NCBI RefSeq assembly: GCF_000153925.1
Contig: NZ_DS264344.1
Coordinates: 62,001 to 126,000 of the forward strand
Direction: 5' to 3'
Length of the DNA stretch: 64,000 bases
DNA from: [Ruminococcus] torques ATCC 27756
GTDB lineage: Bacteria > Bacillota > Clostridia > Lachnospirales > Lachnospiraceae
Below are positions 24,281-32,715 of the stretch, one piece after another. The first letter of the stretch is position 1; each line of letters begins with the position of its first letter. The position numbers and the translations under genes are program-made. A model generated the notes under the pieces. The model saw nothing but the letters and a program-made list of their open reading frames with translations, ran no database searches and was not told where the DNA came from.

Positions 24281-24350
24281 GTAAACATTGTGCGTTTTTG
24301 AAAAAAGAAAAAATAAGTGTTTTATATATAATACTTTAAGCAATGTTTAC
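24281..24350. repeat. 10-bp inverted repeat in the leader of the secreted protein gene
   Basis: GTAAACATTG (24281-24290) and CAATGTTTAC (24341-24350) are perfectly complementary across a 50-nt A/T-rich loop that contains TATATAATAC. The repeat lies downstream of the poly-G promoter and ends 48 nt before the start codon. It may be an mRNA-stabilising stem, a regulator site, or the ends of a very small invertible segment. Confidence 0.55.
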
Positions 24351-24398
24351 GAAGTTAAATTTATGAAATAAACGGGTGGGAAGAAGGAGGAAAAAAGA

Positions 24399-26852
24399 AT
24401 GAAAATGAAAAGAGTTCTGGCGTGTGCTTTATCAGCGGCCATGATTGTGACATTCGTGTCATTTGGCAATATGGGAGTTGGAATGGTACATGCTGCTGTA
24501 GATATCGAGAACGAGTCTGTAACTGTAGAAGAAAAAGTTTTAAAGGAGATTGAGTCAGAAGTTCTGAAGGCAAATGCAAAAGCAAATTCGGAGCAGAAAC
24601 CGGCAGCTTGGGATAATGATGGTGAAGCTGGGTGGGCATTTGATGATGAGAATCATTGGTGGCATTCTAGATATCAGGGAAATCCTGTAGAAGGGGAAGT
24701 AAACAGTGGATTAGTAAGCGCAAGCAATCCTATTTGGATTCAGACAGGATTTGGAGAAGCAAAAAAAATTAAGAAAATAACTTATCTGTCAAGAGACAAT
24801 GGTATGGGTTCTATTAATGCATATAAGGTTCAATATGCCAATGTTCAGCAGGGCGAACCGAGAGATGATGATTTTCATGATATTGCAGGTGCGGCCGGAA
24901 ATTTGCAGAATGCTCGTACTGCACAGGAGATTGTATTTAACGAAGCAGTAACCGCAACGCATATCCGTCTTGTTGCAACATCGATTTATGCGAATGGCGG
25001 ACAACAGTATGTGGCGGCAAAGCGCATTCGTGTGTTTGAAGAAACTGAGGGAACAGAAGGAGTAACTTATAATTTCTATAAACAATCAGATTTTTGGGAT
25101 TATGAAGTTGCATATGGCAATTTGGCTGATCAGACAGAGAATGCAGATAGATGGCATTATCAGATTAAGAAGCCTTCAGAAGGAGGGTGGATTGATATTC
25201 CGGCAAATGCATTAAAAACAAAAGATAACGGTGAAAAAAGCTGGATGAATGATGATAAGGGCTTGGATGGCACATATTATTACGCAAAGCTGAATAAGGA
25301 TGAAATTACATCTACATTTCAAGGTGAGGCGTATACAGCAGTAGCATATGCGTGGAAAGCTCCAAAGAATGGTTATTTTAAGATGACATTGGAAAGTCCG
25401 ATAACACAGGCAAGCAGTCCGGCACCGAGTTTCTTTGTTTGCCACTCAAGTGATAATCAGGATGGCAAAGATTTATTCCGTAATATCGTTGGTGCAAATA
25501 GTACAATTACAAGTAAAATTGCAAGAGTCCACACAGGAGAATGGCTTCGTTTAGGAGCAACTACAAAGAATGCATGGGCAAGTGGTTTGAAACCGGTAGT
25601 GATGGAAGTTACTGCAAAAGATTATGCAGTTCAGTATTTAGAAGAAGTAAGTGGTATTGAAGAAGGGAACAGTTATACAGAAGCTTCCAAACAGGCAGTT
25701 AAAGAGGCACGATCAGCATTACAAGAAGCGATTCTGCCGGAAGTTCCGGATATGGTAGTTGTTGAGCAGAAGATTACAGCGTTAGAACAGGCGATTGCAG
25801 GATTGCAAGAGTATGTTCCGGTAACAGAAGTTACATTAAATGTAACTGAGGCCAATTTGAAAGTCGGTGAGACAGTACAATTAACGGCTACAGTTGCACC
25901 GGATAATGCTAGCCAAGAAGTTCTCTGGGTATCTGATGCAGAGGGTATCGCTTCTGTTGATAGTGCAACTGGATTAGTTACAGCTAATAGTGCGGGAACG
26001 GCGATTATTACAGCAACTTCCACAATGAATCCGGAAAAGAAAGCACAATGTACAGTTGTTGTTACTCGTGATGATACAACATTAGATGTAGCAATCAAAG
26101 CAGCAGAAGAGAAAATACGGGAAGAGAATTTTGAAAATAAATATACAGAAGCTTCAAAAACAGCTCTTAGAGAAAATTTGGAGAATGCGAAACTTGCGAA
26201 AGAGAACGCGAACCTTTCTGTGGAAGATGTGAAATTAGTTGTTGATGCATTAAACGCTTCAATCGAAGAATTACAATTAAAAGCAGTAGTTACAATCAAT
26301 AATAACGATCAGATAGAAACAAAATACTGTGAAATCGGAGATCAGGTGACTGTTGTTGCACAGAATGTGGAAAATAAGAAGTTTTCACACTGGACATTCA
26401 ATGGAACACCTATCTGTTATTCAAGTCCGTATACTTTTACAGTATATGGAGATGCAACAATAGAGGCGGTTTACGTTAATGCTGAAGAAGAAGTAACTCC
26501 GCAGGCAGCTATGATGTGCAGCGTGTCATACAATAAATCTACGCAGACTATTAAATTTACAGCAAAACGTTCCGTACCTGAAGGATGTAAGATTGTAAAA
26601 CATGGAATGATTTTAACAAGCAGAACTGCATGGAATGATTTGTATGCAGAGAATCCAGAAAATTTTGTGTTAGGAGCAAGCAGAATTCTTACAAAAGAAG
26701 CAACGACTACAGGTTTAGCAGGAAATTACTCTGTTAATGTAAAATGCACAAAGCCGAATATTTGGTATGCAAAAGGTTACGTTGTGTATACTGATAAGAA
26801 CGGTGAGGAACAGACTGTATATAGTGATGTTGTGAGTTATGAAGTAAAATAA
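24399..26852 (+). CDS. Secreted multidomain surface protein (F5/8-type discoidin, Big_2 Ig-like, FIVAR repeats)
   Basis: An 817-residue exported protein. A signal peptide (residues 1-33, cut near VHA-AVD) is followed by a discoidin-like carbohydrate-binding domain (~65-225: WDNDGEAGWAFDDENHWWHS, ITYLSRDNGMGSINAYKVQY), an unassigned beta region (~230-415), a helical FIVAR segment, a group 2 bacterial Ig-like domain (VTEVTLNVTEANLKVGETVQL...), a second FIVAR helical pair, an InlB-type beta repeat and a C-terminal beta domain. No catalytic site, LPxTG anchor or membrane anchor is present, so it is released or held by sugar binding. AAGAAGGAGG precedes ATG 24399. Its promoter has a G10 spacer; the peptide gene begins 24 nt after its stop. 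Confidence 0.88.
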   Translation: MKMKRVLACALSAAMIVTFVSFGNMGVGMVHAAVDIENESVTVEEKVLKEIESEVLKANAKANSEQKPAAWDNDGEAGWAFDDENHWWHSRYQGNPVEGEVNSGLVSASNPIWIQTGFGEAKKIKKITYLSRDNGMGSINAYKVQYANVQQGEPRDDDFHDIAGAAGNLQNARTAQEIVFNEAVTATHIRLVATSIYANGGQQYVAAKRIRVFEETEGTEGVTYNFYKQSDFWDYEVAYGNLADQTENADRWHYQIKKPSEGGWIDIPANALKTKDNGEKSWMNDDKGLDGTYYYAKLNKDEITSTFQGEAYTAVAYAWKAPKNGYFKMTLESPITQASSPAPSFFVCHSSDNQDGKDLFRNIVGANSTITSKIARVHTGEWLRLGATTKNAWASGLKPVVMEVTAKDYAVQYLEEVSGIEEGNSYTEASKQAVKEARSALQEAILPEVPDMVVVEQKITALEQAIAGLQEYVPVTEVTLNVTEANLKVGETVQLTATVAPDNASQEVLWVSDAEGIASVDSATGLVTANSAGTAIITATSTMNPEKKAQCTVVVTRDDTTLDVAIKAAEEKIREENFENKYTEASKTALRENLENAKLAKENANLSVEDVKLVVDALNASIEELQLKAVVTINNNDQIETKYCEIGDQVTVVAQNVENKKFSHWTFNGTPICYSSPYTFTVYGDATIEAVYVNAEEEVTPQAAMMCSVSYNKSTQTIKFTAKRSVPEGCKIVKHGMILTSRTAWNDLYAENPENFVLGASRILTKEATTTGLAGNYSVNVKCTKPNIWYAKGYVVYTDKNGEEQTVYSDVVSYEVK

Positions 26853-26876
26853 TAAAATTAAGAGGAGAAGAGAAAG

Positions 26877-27005
26877 ATGAAAAGAGCATTTTTAGAGCCG
26901 GAGATGGAAGTTGTTAAATTTCAGGACGAGGATATCATTACAACTTCTATTATAGAAGATAACGAAACAAGTGGTGACATTATCGATGGAGATGAGAATC
27001 TGTAA
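26877..27005 (+). CDS. Short acidic peptide, candidate precursor of a modified peptide (RiPP-like)
   Basis: A 42-residue reading frame with a strong GAGGAG site 7-12 nt upstream of its ATG. It opens MKRAFLEPEMEVVKFQDEDI, then ITTSIIEDNETSGDIIDGDENL. The K-x-F-x-x-P-E-M-E-V-V-K-F pattern followed by ED-I-I-T-T-S is, as I recall, common to families of tiny Firmicutes peptides coded beside PqqD-like and HprK-like proteins. The N-terminal half would be the leader and the acidic Ser/Thr/Asp-rich half the core. It has no hydrophobic segment. It is 24 nt after the secreted protein gene and ends at its own terminator, so it shares the phase-variable promoter. Confidence 0.75.
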   Translation: MKRAFLEPEMEVVKFQDEDIITTSIIEDNETSGDIIDGDENL

Positions 27006-27031
27006 AGTAACATTTCTGGCAGAAGTAATGT

Positions 27032-27066
27032 GGGGTATCGTACAAGATGCGATACCCTTGCTTTTT
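27032..27066 (+). terminator. Terminator after the small peptide gene
   Basis: GGGTATCG (27033-27040) and CGATACCC (27050-27057) form a perfect 8-bp stem, followed by TTGCTTTTTATT. It separates the secreted protein/peptide transcript from the maturation genes. Confidence 0.88.
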
Positions 27067-27122
27067 ATTACTATATTTGGTTAAATGTTATGTTTTTTGA
27101 ACAGGAAAAAAGGATATATCCG

Positions 27123-27151
27123 TTGTATTGGGATCAGGATAAAATTAAAAT
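27123..27151 (+). promoter_or_regulatory. Promoter of the S24/S26 peptidase gene
   Basis: TTGTAT (27123-27128), a 17-nt spacer and TAAAAT (27146-27151) lie 30 bp before the start codon. Confidence 0.5.
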
Positions 27152-27181
27152 AGAAAAGTAAGCGTTTGGGGCAATGAATTT

Positions 27182-27610
27182 ATGCGTAATACATCTTTAG
27201 AAGAAGAACTTCGATCTGGAAAAACCTGTGTCTCCACAACCGTTGGAGACAGCATGGAACCGATGTTGCGTAATCGAAAGGATACAATTATTATAGAACC
27301 GGTTCATGGAAGACTGAAGCGATATGACCTTCCACTTTATCGAAGACCGGACGGGAAATATGTACTGCATCGTATTCTGCATGTGAAGAAGAATGGGTAT
27401 GTTATCTGTGGGGACAATCGTTGGTGGAAAGAGAATGTGCCGGATGAATGGATAGTCGGTGTAGTGACAGAGTTTTATCGTGGAGAAGAGCATATATATA
27501 TAACAGATCGGAAGTATCGTCTGTATGTTCATTTATGGTGCGACTTCTTTTGGATTCGTGTGTTGATCCTTCGAGTGAAACATATTTTACAGCGAATAAA
27601 GAAGAAATGA
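27182..27610 (+). CDS. S24/S26 family (signal-peptidase-like) protein with Ser/His dyad
   Basis: A 142-residue peptidase of the signal peptidase fold. The nucleophile motif is VGDSMEPML with Ser24. The second catalytic segment reads KYVLHRILHV: His63 occupies the place of Lys in ordinary bacterial type I signal peptidases, as in SipW/Sec11-type enzymes. The third family motif GDNRWWKE follows. Unusually it lacks the N-terminal membrane anchor; a hydrophobic stretch near the C-terminus (LWCDFFWIRVLILRVKHIL) may attach it to the membrane. The ribosome site is weak. Its position between a tiny peptide gene and HprK-like/PqqD-like genes suggests leader removal, an inference from context. Confidence 0.82.
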   Translation: MRNTSLEEELRSGKTCVSTTVGDSMEPMLRNRKDTIIIEPVHGRLKRYDLPLYRRPDGKYVLHRILHVKKNGYVICGDNRWWKENVPDEWIVGVVTEFYRGEEHIYITDRKYRLYVHLWCDFFWIRVLILRVKHILQRIKKK

Positions 27611-27635
27611 ATACAGGAAAAAAGTAAGAAAAAGT

Positions 27636-27680
27636 AGGTTTGCGAGAATAGAGAGTCTTGTCGAACCTTTCTTTTTTTTG
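27636..27680 (+). terminator. Terminator after the S24/S26 peptidase gene
   Basis: AGGTT (27636-27640) and AACCT (27664-27668) close an imperfect stem with further G-U pairs inside (GAGA/TCTT), followed by TTCTTTTTTTT. Confidence 0.7.
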
Positions 27681-27741
27681 TATACTTTAGTAGATTATAA
27701 ATTATGAGAGAGTGTGAAAAGTAGCAGGGAAGGGAAATGAT

Positions 27742-28464
27742 ATGAAGAAGAAAACACTGCTTATTAAAACAGCAGATTTATGTATCCGAATTCATTATAA
27801 ATATCCGTATATTGAACAACAATGTGAAACATGGAGGGTGAATGAAGGATACGAACCGGATATTGAAGTGTCTGTTACAGATGAAGAAATTGAAACGGAA
27901 TACGCGGGGTATCGTGCAGAAAGCGTGAGCAGAGCTTTGTGTGAGAGTACATGTATTTACCGTGCGATCGCAAGAAAGCTGATTGCCTTTCAGGCATTTG
28001 TTATGCACGGCGCCGTATTGGAGTTAGACGGAAAAGCGTATGTATTTACCGCGAAGAGCGGAGTCGGAAAGACAACACATACGAAGCTGTGGGTCGAGTA
28101 TTTTGAAGGCAGAGCAAGTTATATTAACGGGGATAAGCCGATCATCAGATGTAAAGACGGCGTATGGTATGCATATGGCACACCGTGGATGGGAAAAGAA
28201 AAGTTTGGAAGTCAAAGTTCTGCGCCGATTCAGGCAGTTTGCTTTATTGAACGGGGAGAAGAAAATAAGATTCAAAAGATTGCTGATAAGGAAGTTATAG
28301 ACAGAGTGTTTCATCAACTGTTTTTCCCTGAAGATCCTGAGACGTTGATCGAGTTCATGGGATTGGCAGACGATTTTGTTCAAAAGCTTCCGTTTTTTGT
28401 ATTAAAGTGCAATATTTCAGCAGAAGCTGTACGGGTGGCTTATGAGACTTTGAGTAAAGTATAA
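27742..28464 (+). CDS. HPr kinase-like P-loop protein of a peptide-modification cassette
   Basis: A 240-residue HprK/PEPCK-fold kinase-like protein. The Walker A loop is TAKSGVGKTTHT (residues 103-114), preceded by the FQAFVMHGAVLELDGKAYVF strand pair typical of HprK-like proteins and followed by NGDKPIIR (Asp131 as metal/base residue). It lacks the N-terminal domain of true HprK and no ptsH is nearby, so HPr is an unlikely target. Relatives sit in RiPP clusters such as the paeninodin lasso peptide, where they phosphorylate the precursor at a Ser. It is 57 nt ahead of the PqqD-like gene and likely co-transcribed. The peptide target is inferred. Confidence 0.85.
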   Translation: MKKKTLLIKTADLCIRIHYKYPYIEQQCETWRVNEGYEPDIEVSVTDEEIETEYAGYRAESVSRALCESTCIYRAIARKLIAFQAFVMHGAVLELDGKAYVFTAKSGVGKTTHTKLWVEYFEGRASYINGDKPIIRCKDGVWYAYGTPWMGKEKFGSQSSAPIQAVCFIERGEENKIQKIADKEVIDRVFHQLFFPEDPETLIEFMGLADDFVQKLPFFVLKCNISAEAVRVAYETLSKV

Positions 28465-28521
28465 GTTTGAAGAAACACAATTAAGGCGATAAAAAAGAAA
28501 TAAAATCAGGAGAATACGAAG

Positions 28522-28788
28522 ATGAAAATAAAAGAAGGATTTATCAAACGTCAGGTAGGAGAACGCGTCGTAGTCGTTCCAATTGGAGAAGCGGCAAAAA
28601 ACTTTCATGGTATGATCAACCTTAATGAGACAGGCGGAGAATTGTGGGATCTTCTGAAAGAAAATACAGATGAGGATAAGTTGTTAGAGTCCATGCTGGA
28701 GATTTATGAGATTGAACCTGAGCAGGCGCAAAAAAGCATGAAAACTTTTCTGAGAAAATTAAGAGAGGCGGGGGTTTTGGAGGAATAA
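28522..28788 (+). CDS. PqqD family peptide-binding (RRE) protein
   Basis: An 88-residue PqqD-like winged-helix protein, the RiPP recognition element that binds leader peptides and presents them to modifying enzymes. The usual beta-strands (FIKRQVGERVVVVPIGE), the MINLNETGGELWDLL segment and the helical C-terminal half (TDEDKLLESMLEIYEIEPEQ) are present at full length. CAGGAG lies 8 nt before ATG 28522. It follows the HprK-like gene and closes the cassette; no radical SAM, cyclase or lasso enzyme is found within the neighbouring kilobases, so kinase-type or unknown chemistry is the most likely modification. Confidence 0.9.
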   Translation: MKIKEGFIKRQVGERVVVVPIGEAAKNFHGMINLNETGGELWDLLKENTDEDKLLESMLEIYEIEPEQAQKSMKTFLRKLREAGVLEE

Positions 28789-28814
28789 AGAGAAAGCCTT
28801 GCAGTAAGTTTTAA

Positions 28815-28843
28815 TTGAAATCTTATAGATGTTAGTATATACT
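28815..28843 (+). promoter_or_regulatory. Promoter of the decarboxylase operon
   Basis: TTGAAA (28815-28820), a 17-nt spacer and TATACT (28838-28843) lie 58 bp before mmdA. Confidence 0.75.
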
Positions 28844-28901
28844 AAAATAGGCAGAAATTTTGGTTTATTTAAACAAATTTATTTATATGGAGGGCTAAAA
28901 T

Positions 28902-30341
28902 ATGAGCTACAATGCAACAGGAAACTCAGCGGGCAGAAGAATTGCTACATTGCTTGATGAGGGAAGCTTTGTTGAGATCGGCGGCGCAGTTACTGCCAGA
29001 AGCACAGATTTCAACTTGCAGGAAAAAGAAACTCCGGCTGATGGTGTTATTACCGGTTATGGAGTGATTGACGGCAATCTTGTGTATGTGTACAGTCAGG
29101 ATGCCGCAGTGCTCAACGGAGCGATTGGAGAGATGCATGCAAAGAAGATCGCAAATATCTATGATATGGCGATGAAGATGGGAGCTCCTGTCATCGGTCT
29201 TATCGATTGTGCCGGATTGAGACTTCAGGAAGCTACGGATGCTTTAGAAGCTTTTGGAAGTGTTTACTACAAGCAGGCAATGGCATCGGGAGTTGTTCCG
29301 CAGATTGCGGCGATTTTCGGTATGTGCGGCGGCGGACTTGCAGTTGTTCCGGGACTTGCTGACTTTACATTCATGGAAGAAAAAAGCGGAAAGCTTTTTG
29401 TAAATTCTCCGAATGCGCTTGCAGGAAACGAGATTTCAAGATGTGATACTTCCGCTGCAAAATACCAGAGTGAGACGGCAGGTCTTGTCGACGGTATCGG
29501 AACAGAAGCGGATATTTTAAATGAAATTCGTTCTTTGATCTGCATGATCCCGGCAAATAATGAAGATGATCTGTCCTATGAAGAATGTATGGACGATCTG
29601 AATCGTATTTGTCCGGATGTTGAAAATGCGGCAGCCGATACTGCAATCGTTCTTTCACAGATTGCAGATGATCAGATTTTTACAGAGATGAAGAAAGATT
29701 ACGCAAAAGAAATGGTGACAGGGTTTATTCGTCTGAACGGTATGACGGTCGGGGCTGTTGCGAATCGTACAAAAGTTTACGCAGAAGACGGAACAGAGGC
29801 AGCATCATTTGATTGTGCACTTACAGTGGATGGCTGTAAGAAAGCGGTTGACTTTGTGAATTTCTGTGATGCATTCTCGATTCCGGTGCTCACATTGACA
29901 AATGTAGAAGGATTTTCAGCTACGCTCGACTCTGAAAAAGATATGGCAAGAGCTGTGGCAAGAATGACTTATGCGTTTGCTGAGGCAACAGTGCCGAAAG
30001 TGAATGTAATTATAGGAAATGCTTATGGAAGCGCGTACATCGCGATGAACAGCAAATCAATCGGTGCGGACATGGTATATGCATGGGAAAATGCAAAGAT
30101 CGGTATGATGGATGCAAACCTTGCGGCTCGTATCATGTATGATGACGCGGATATGGAAACACAAAAAGAGAAAGCGGCAGAATATGAAAAAATCCAATCC
30201 AGTGCTAAATCAGCGGCTCGCAGAGGATATGTTGATGCGATCATCACGCCTGCCGATACGAGAAAATATGTGATCGGCGCATTTGAGATGCTGTTTACAA
30301 AGAGAGAGGATCGTCCGAATAAGAAACACGGTACGGTTTAG
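28902..30341 (+). CDS. mmdA: Acyl-CoA carboxyltransferase subunit (methylmalonyl-CoA decarboxylase alpha-like, 12S-like)
   Basis: A 479-residue biotin-dependent carboxyltransferase of the crotonase fold with N- and C-terminal halves. ETPADGVITGYGVIDGNLVY, the oxyanion segment MCGGGLAVVPGLADF and the second-half GNAYGSAYIAMNSKSIGADM are recognisable. It moves carboxyl from an acyl-CoA such as methylmalonyl-CoA to carrier biotin. It is ~30 residues shorter than typical MmdA and its second half is divergent, so the exact acyl-CoA is uncertain. It starts the operon mmdA-oadG-BCCP-oadB-oadA and is separated from oadG by only 14 nt. Confidence 0.85.
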   Translation: MSYNATGNSAGRRIATLLDEGSFVEIGGAVTARSTDFNLQEKETPADGVITGYGVIDGNLVYVYSQDAAVLNGAIGEMHAKKIANIYDMAMKMGAPVIGLIDCAGLRLQEATDALEAFGSVYYKQAMASGVVPQIAAIFGMCGGGLAVVPGLADFTFMEEKSGKLFVNSPNALAGNEISRCDTSAAKYQSETAGLVDGIGTEADILNEIRSLICMIPANNEDDLSYEECMDDLNRICPDVENAAADTAIVLSQIADDQIFTEMKKDYAKEMVTGFIRLNGMTVGAVANRTKVYAEDGTEAASFDCALTVDGCKKAVDFVNFCDAFSIPVLTLTNVEGFSATLDSEKDMARAVARMTYAFAEATVPKVNVIIGNAYGSAYIAMNSKSIGADMVYAWENAKIGMMDANLAARIMYDDADMETQKEKAAEYEKIQSSAKSAARRGYVDAIITPADTRKYVIGAFEMLFTKREDRPNKKHGTV

Positions 30342-30355
30342 TGAGGTGAGGCGAA

Positions 30356-31135
30356 GTGAAGAAAAAAATCAGTTTATTAGGGCTTATCCTCATTCTTGTT
30401 TTTAGTTTTTCGGGATGCGGAAAGTCTGATGATACAGTAGAATATGATCAGGAACAGCTTGAGCAGTATGCCGATTTTATAGTTCAGAATTTCAGTATGA
30501 TGGGAGAGGCGGATTTTCAGAACTTTTCCGATATGTCTGATCTTGAACTTGAAATGACTCTTCTTCAGGCAGGCGTACCTGTAACAGGAGAAAATTTCCT
30601 GACGATGATGGGGGCGTGGGATGCCGGAGAACAAGAATGCGGAGAGTTTGTCGGCTTAAAAGACGGTTATACAATGGAAACAACAAATGAAGGCGCACTT
30701 CTGACTGTTGAAGGAGATTTTGCGGAAAGAGACGGAGCGCTTGAATTTGCGTTTGATAAGAAAGGAAATATCGAGAGTCTGACGATCGGAGCACATTACA
30801 GTACGGCGGAGATTTTGAAAAAAGCAGGACTTAATACGATTCTCGGAATGGGAACGGTTTTTGTTGTATTGATCTTTATTTCATTTATTATTTCACTGTT
30901 TAAATTTATTCCGGCGCTTGAACAGAAGTTTAAAAAGAGTGCAAAAACAGAGATTGTAAATGAAAAACCAACGGCAGCTTTGAAAACGGAGATGCCGGAA
31001 GTGTCGGAAGATGTTACGGAGGATACAGAGCTTGCAGCGGTAATTGCGGCGGCAATCGCGGCATCTGAAGGAACATCGGCAGACGGATTTATCGTTCGTT
31101 CTATAAAGAGAAGAAAATCAAATAAATGGAATTAA
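30356..31135 (+). CDS. OadG-like gamma subunit with an N-terminal lipoprotein domain
   Basis: A 259-residue protein. Residues 1-22 are a lipoprotein signal with lipobox FSGCG. Residues ~25-155 form an acidic extracytoplasmic domain. A single membrane helix (TILGMGTVFVVLIFISFIIS, residues ~161-182) is followed by a charged cytoplasmic tail ending RRKSNKWN. The helix and the motif before it (LGMGTVFVVLIFI) are those of OadG, the gamma subunit holding decarboxylase complexes at the membrane; usual OadG proteins are only 80-130 residues. The start is GTG with GAGGTGAGG upstream. The lipid-anchored outer domain is the odd part and its role is unknown. Confidence 0.82.
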   Translation: MKKKISLLGLILILVFSFSGCGKSDDTVEYDQEQLEQYADFIVQNFSMMGEADFQNFSDMSDLELEMTLLQAGVPVTGENFLTMMGAWDAGEQECGEFVGLKDGYTMETTNEGALLTVEGDFAERDGALEFAFDKKGNIESLTIGAHYSTAEILKKAGLNTILGMGTVFVVLIFISFIISLFKFIPALEQKFKKSAKTEIVNEKPTAALKTEMPEVSEDVTEDTELAAVIAAAIAASEGTSADGFIVRSIKRRKSNKWN

Positions 31136-31153
31136 AGAAAAGGAGATAAGAAA

Positions 31154-31522
31154 ATGAAAAATTATACAATTACAGTAAATGGGAATGTATATGATGTAAC
31201 AGTGGAAGAAAAAGGCGCAGGCGCTGTTCCGGCTTTGAAACCGGCTCCGAAAGCAGCTCCGGCTCCGAAAGCGGCACCTGCTCCAGTGGCAAAAGCAGCG
31301 GGCGCAGGAAACATTCAGGTGAAAGCAGGCGCGGCAGGAAAAGTATTCCAGATCCCGACAAGCGTAGGTCAGAGTGTTCAACAGGGTGATACAGTGATCG
31401 TGATCGAGGCAATGAAGATGGAAATTCCGGTTGTTGCACCGGAAGCGGGAACGATCGCAAGTATTGATGTGGCTGTAGGAGATGCGATAGAATCAGGAGC
31501 AGTATTAGCTACGTTAAATTAG
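31154..31522 (+). CDS. Biotin carboxyl carrier subunit
   Basis: A 122-residue biotinyl protein. The short N-terminal region (NYTITVNGNVYDVTVEEKG) is that of MmdC/OadA-type carriers, followed by an Ala/Pro/Lys swinging linker of KAAPAP repeats (~30-52) and the biotinyl domain with the modified lysine in EAMKMEIP. It ferries carboxyl between the carboxyltransferases (MmdA, OadA) and the membrane decarboxylase OadB. AAAGGAG lies 6 nt before ATG 31154. It is the only biotin carrier of the operon, so both carboxyltransferases must share it. Confidence 0.93.
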   Translation: MKNYTITVNGNVYDVTVEEKGAGAVPALKPAPKAAPAPKAAPAPVAKAAGAGNIQVKAGAAGKVFQIPTSVGQSVQQGDTVIVIEAMKMEIPVVAPEAGTIASIDVAVGDAIESGAVLATLN

Positions 31523-31545
31523 TTACTGACGGAGGTTTTTAACAA

Positions 31546-32697
31546 ATGGAATATATTTCAAATACACTGGGAAACCTCATTGAACAGACAGCGTTTATGA
31601 ATCTTACGGTCGGAAACCTGATCATGATCGCAGTTGCGTGTGTGTTTCTCTATTTAGCAATCAGACACGGCTTTGAGCCGCTTCTGCTTGTACCGATTGC
31701 TTTCGGTATGCTGCTTGTAAATATCTATCCTGATATTATGCTTCATGCCGAGGACTCAGCGAATGGTACGGGTGGATTACTTTATTACTTCTATGTCCTT
31801 GACGAGTGGTCGATCCTTCCGTCTTTGATCTTCCTCGGTGTAGGAGCAATGACGGATTTCGGACCTTTGATCGCGAACCCGAAAAGTTTCCTTCTCGGAG
31901 CTGCCGCTCAGTTTGGTATCTTTGCTGCATATTTAGGCGCTATGGCAATGGGATTTTCAGATAAAGCTGCCGCAGCGATCTCCATTATCGGAGGAGCTGA
32001 CGGACCGACATCTATTTTCCTTGCCGGAAAACTGCAACAGACAGCGATTCTCGGACCGATCGCGGTAGCGGCATATTCTTATATGTCACTTGTACCGATC
32101 ATCCAGCCGCCGATCATGAAACTTCTTACGACGGAGAAAGAACGTAAGATCAAGATGGAGCAGCTTCGTCCGGTATCAAAATTAGAGAGAATTCTTTTCC
32201 CGATCATTGTAACGATCGTTGTTTGTACGATTCTTCCGACGACAGCTCCTCTTGTAGGTATGCTTATGCTCGGAAACTTGTTTAAAGAGTCCGGTGTTGT
32301 AAGACAGCTTACAGAGACCGCTTCTAATGCGTTGATGTATATCGTTGTAATTTTGCTCGGAACATCTGTGGGAGCGACAACAAGCGCTGAGGCGTTCTTG
32401 AATTGGGATACTTTAAAAATCGTTGCTCTCGGACTGATTGCATTTGCGTTCGGTACAGCGGCGGGAGTGTTGTTCGGTAAAATCATGTGCTGGGCAACGA
32501 AAGGAAAAGTCAATCCGCTGATTGGGTCTGCGGGCGTATCTGCAGTTCCTATGGCGGCGCGTGTTTCACAGAAAGTGGGAGCCGAGGCTGATCCGACTAA
32601 CTTCTTATTGATGCATGCGATGGGTCCGAATGTCGCGGGTGTTATCGGTACTGCGGTTGCAGCCGGAACATTTATGGCAATCTTTGGCGTTAAGTAA
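31546..32697 (+). CDS. oadB: Sodium-pumping decarboxylase beta subunit (OadB/MmdB)
   Basis: A 383-residue polytopic membrane protein that decarboxylates carboxybiotin and pumps Na+ outward. About nine to ten hydrophobic segments are seen. The family signature in the middle is [19 protein letters not shown] followed by [15 protein letters not shown], and the C-terminal [20 protein letters not shown] carries the residues tied to Na+ coupling. The length is slightly short of typical OadB but complete. It is 23 nt after the carrier gene with a GGAGG site. Confidence 0.95.
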   Translation: MEYISNTLGNLIEQTAFMNLTVGNLIMIAVACVFLYLAIRHGFEPLLLVPIAFGMLLVNIYPDIMLHAEDSANGTGGLLYYFYVLDEWSILPSLIFLGVGAMTDFGPLIANPKSFLLGAAAQFGIFAAYLGAMAMGFSDKAAAAISIIGGADGPTSIFLAGKLQQTAILGPIAVAAYSYMSLVPIIQPPIMKLLTTEKERKIKMEQLRPVSKLERILFPIIVTIVVCTILPTTAPLVGMLMLGNLFKESGVVRQLTETASNALMYIVVILLGTSVGATTSAEAFLNWDTLKIVALGLIAFAFGTAAGVLFGKIMCWATKGKVNPLIGSAGVSAVPMAARVSQKVGAEADPTNFLLMHAMGPNVAGVIGTAVAAGTFMAIFGVK

Positions 32698-32715
32698 TTG
32701 ATGGAGGAAAAATAA

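Noticed and set aside
25673-26299. Minus-strand open frame of 208 codons within the surface protein gene
   Set aside because: Its Ser/Ala/Thr-rich product mirrors the repeat code of the plus-strand Ig-like and FIVAR domains.
27742-28464. True HPr kinase/phosphorylase (HprK)
   Set aside because: It lacks the N-terminal HprK domain and any ptsH or lgt neighbour; the PqqD-like neighbour fits a peptide-modification kinase better.
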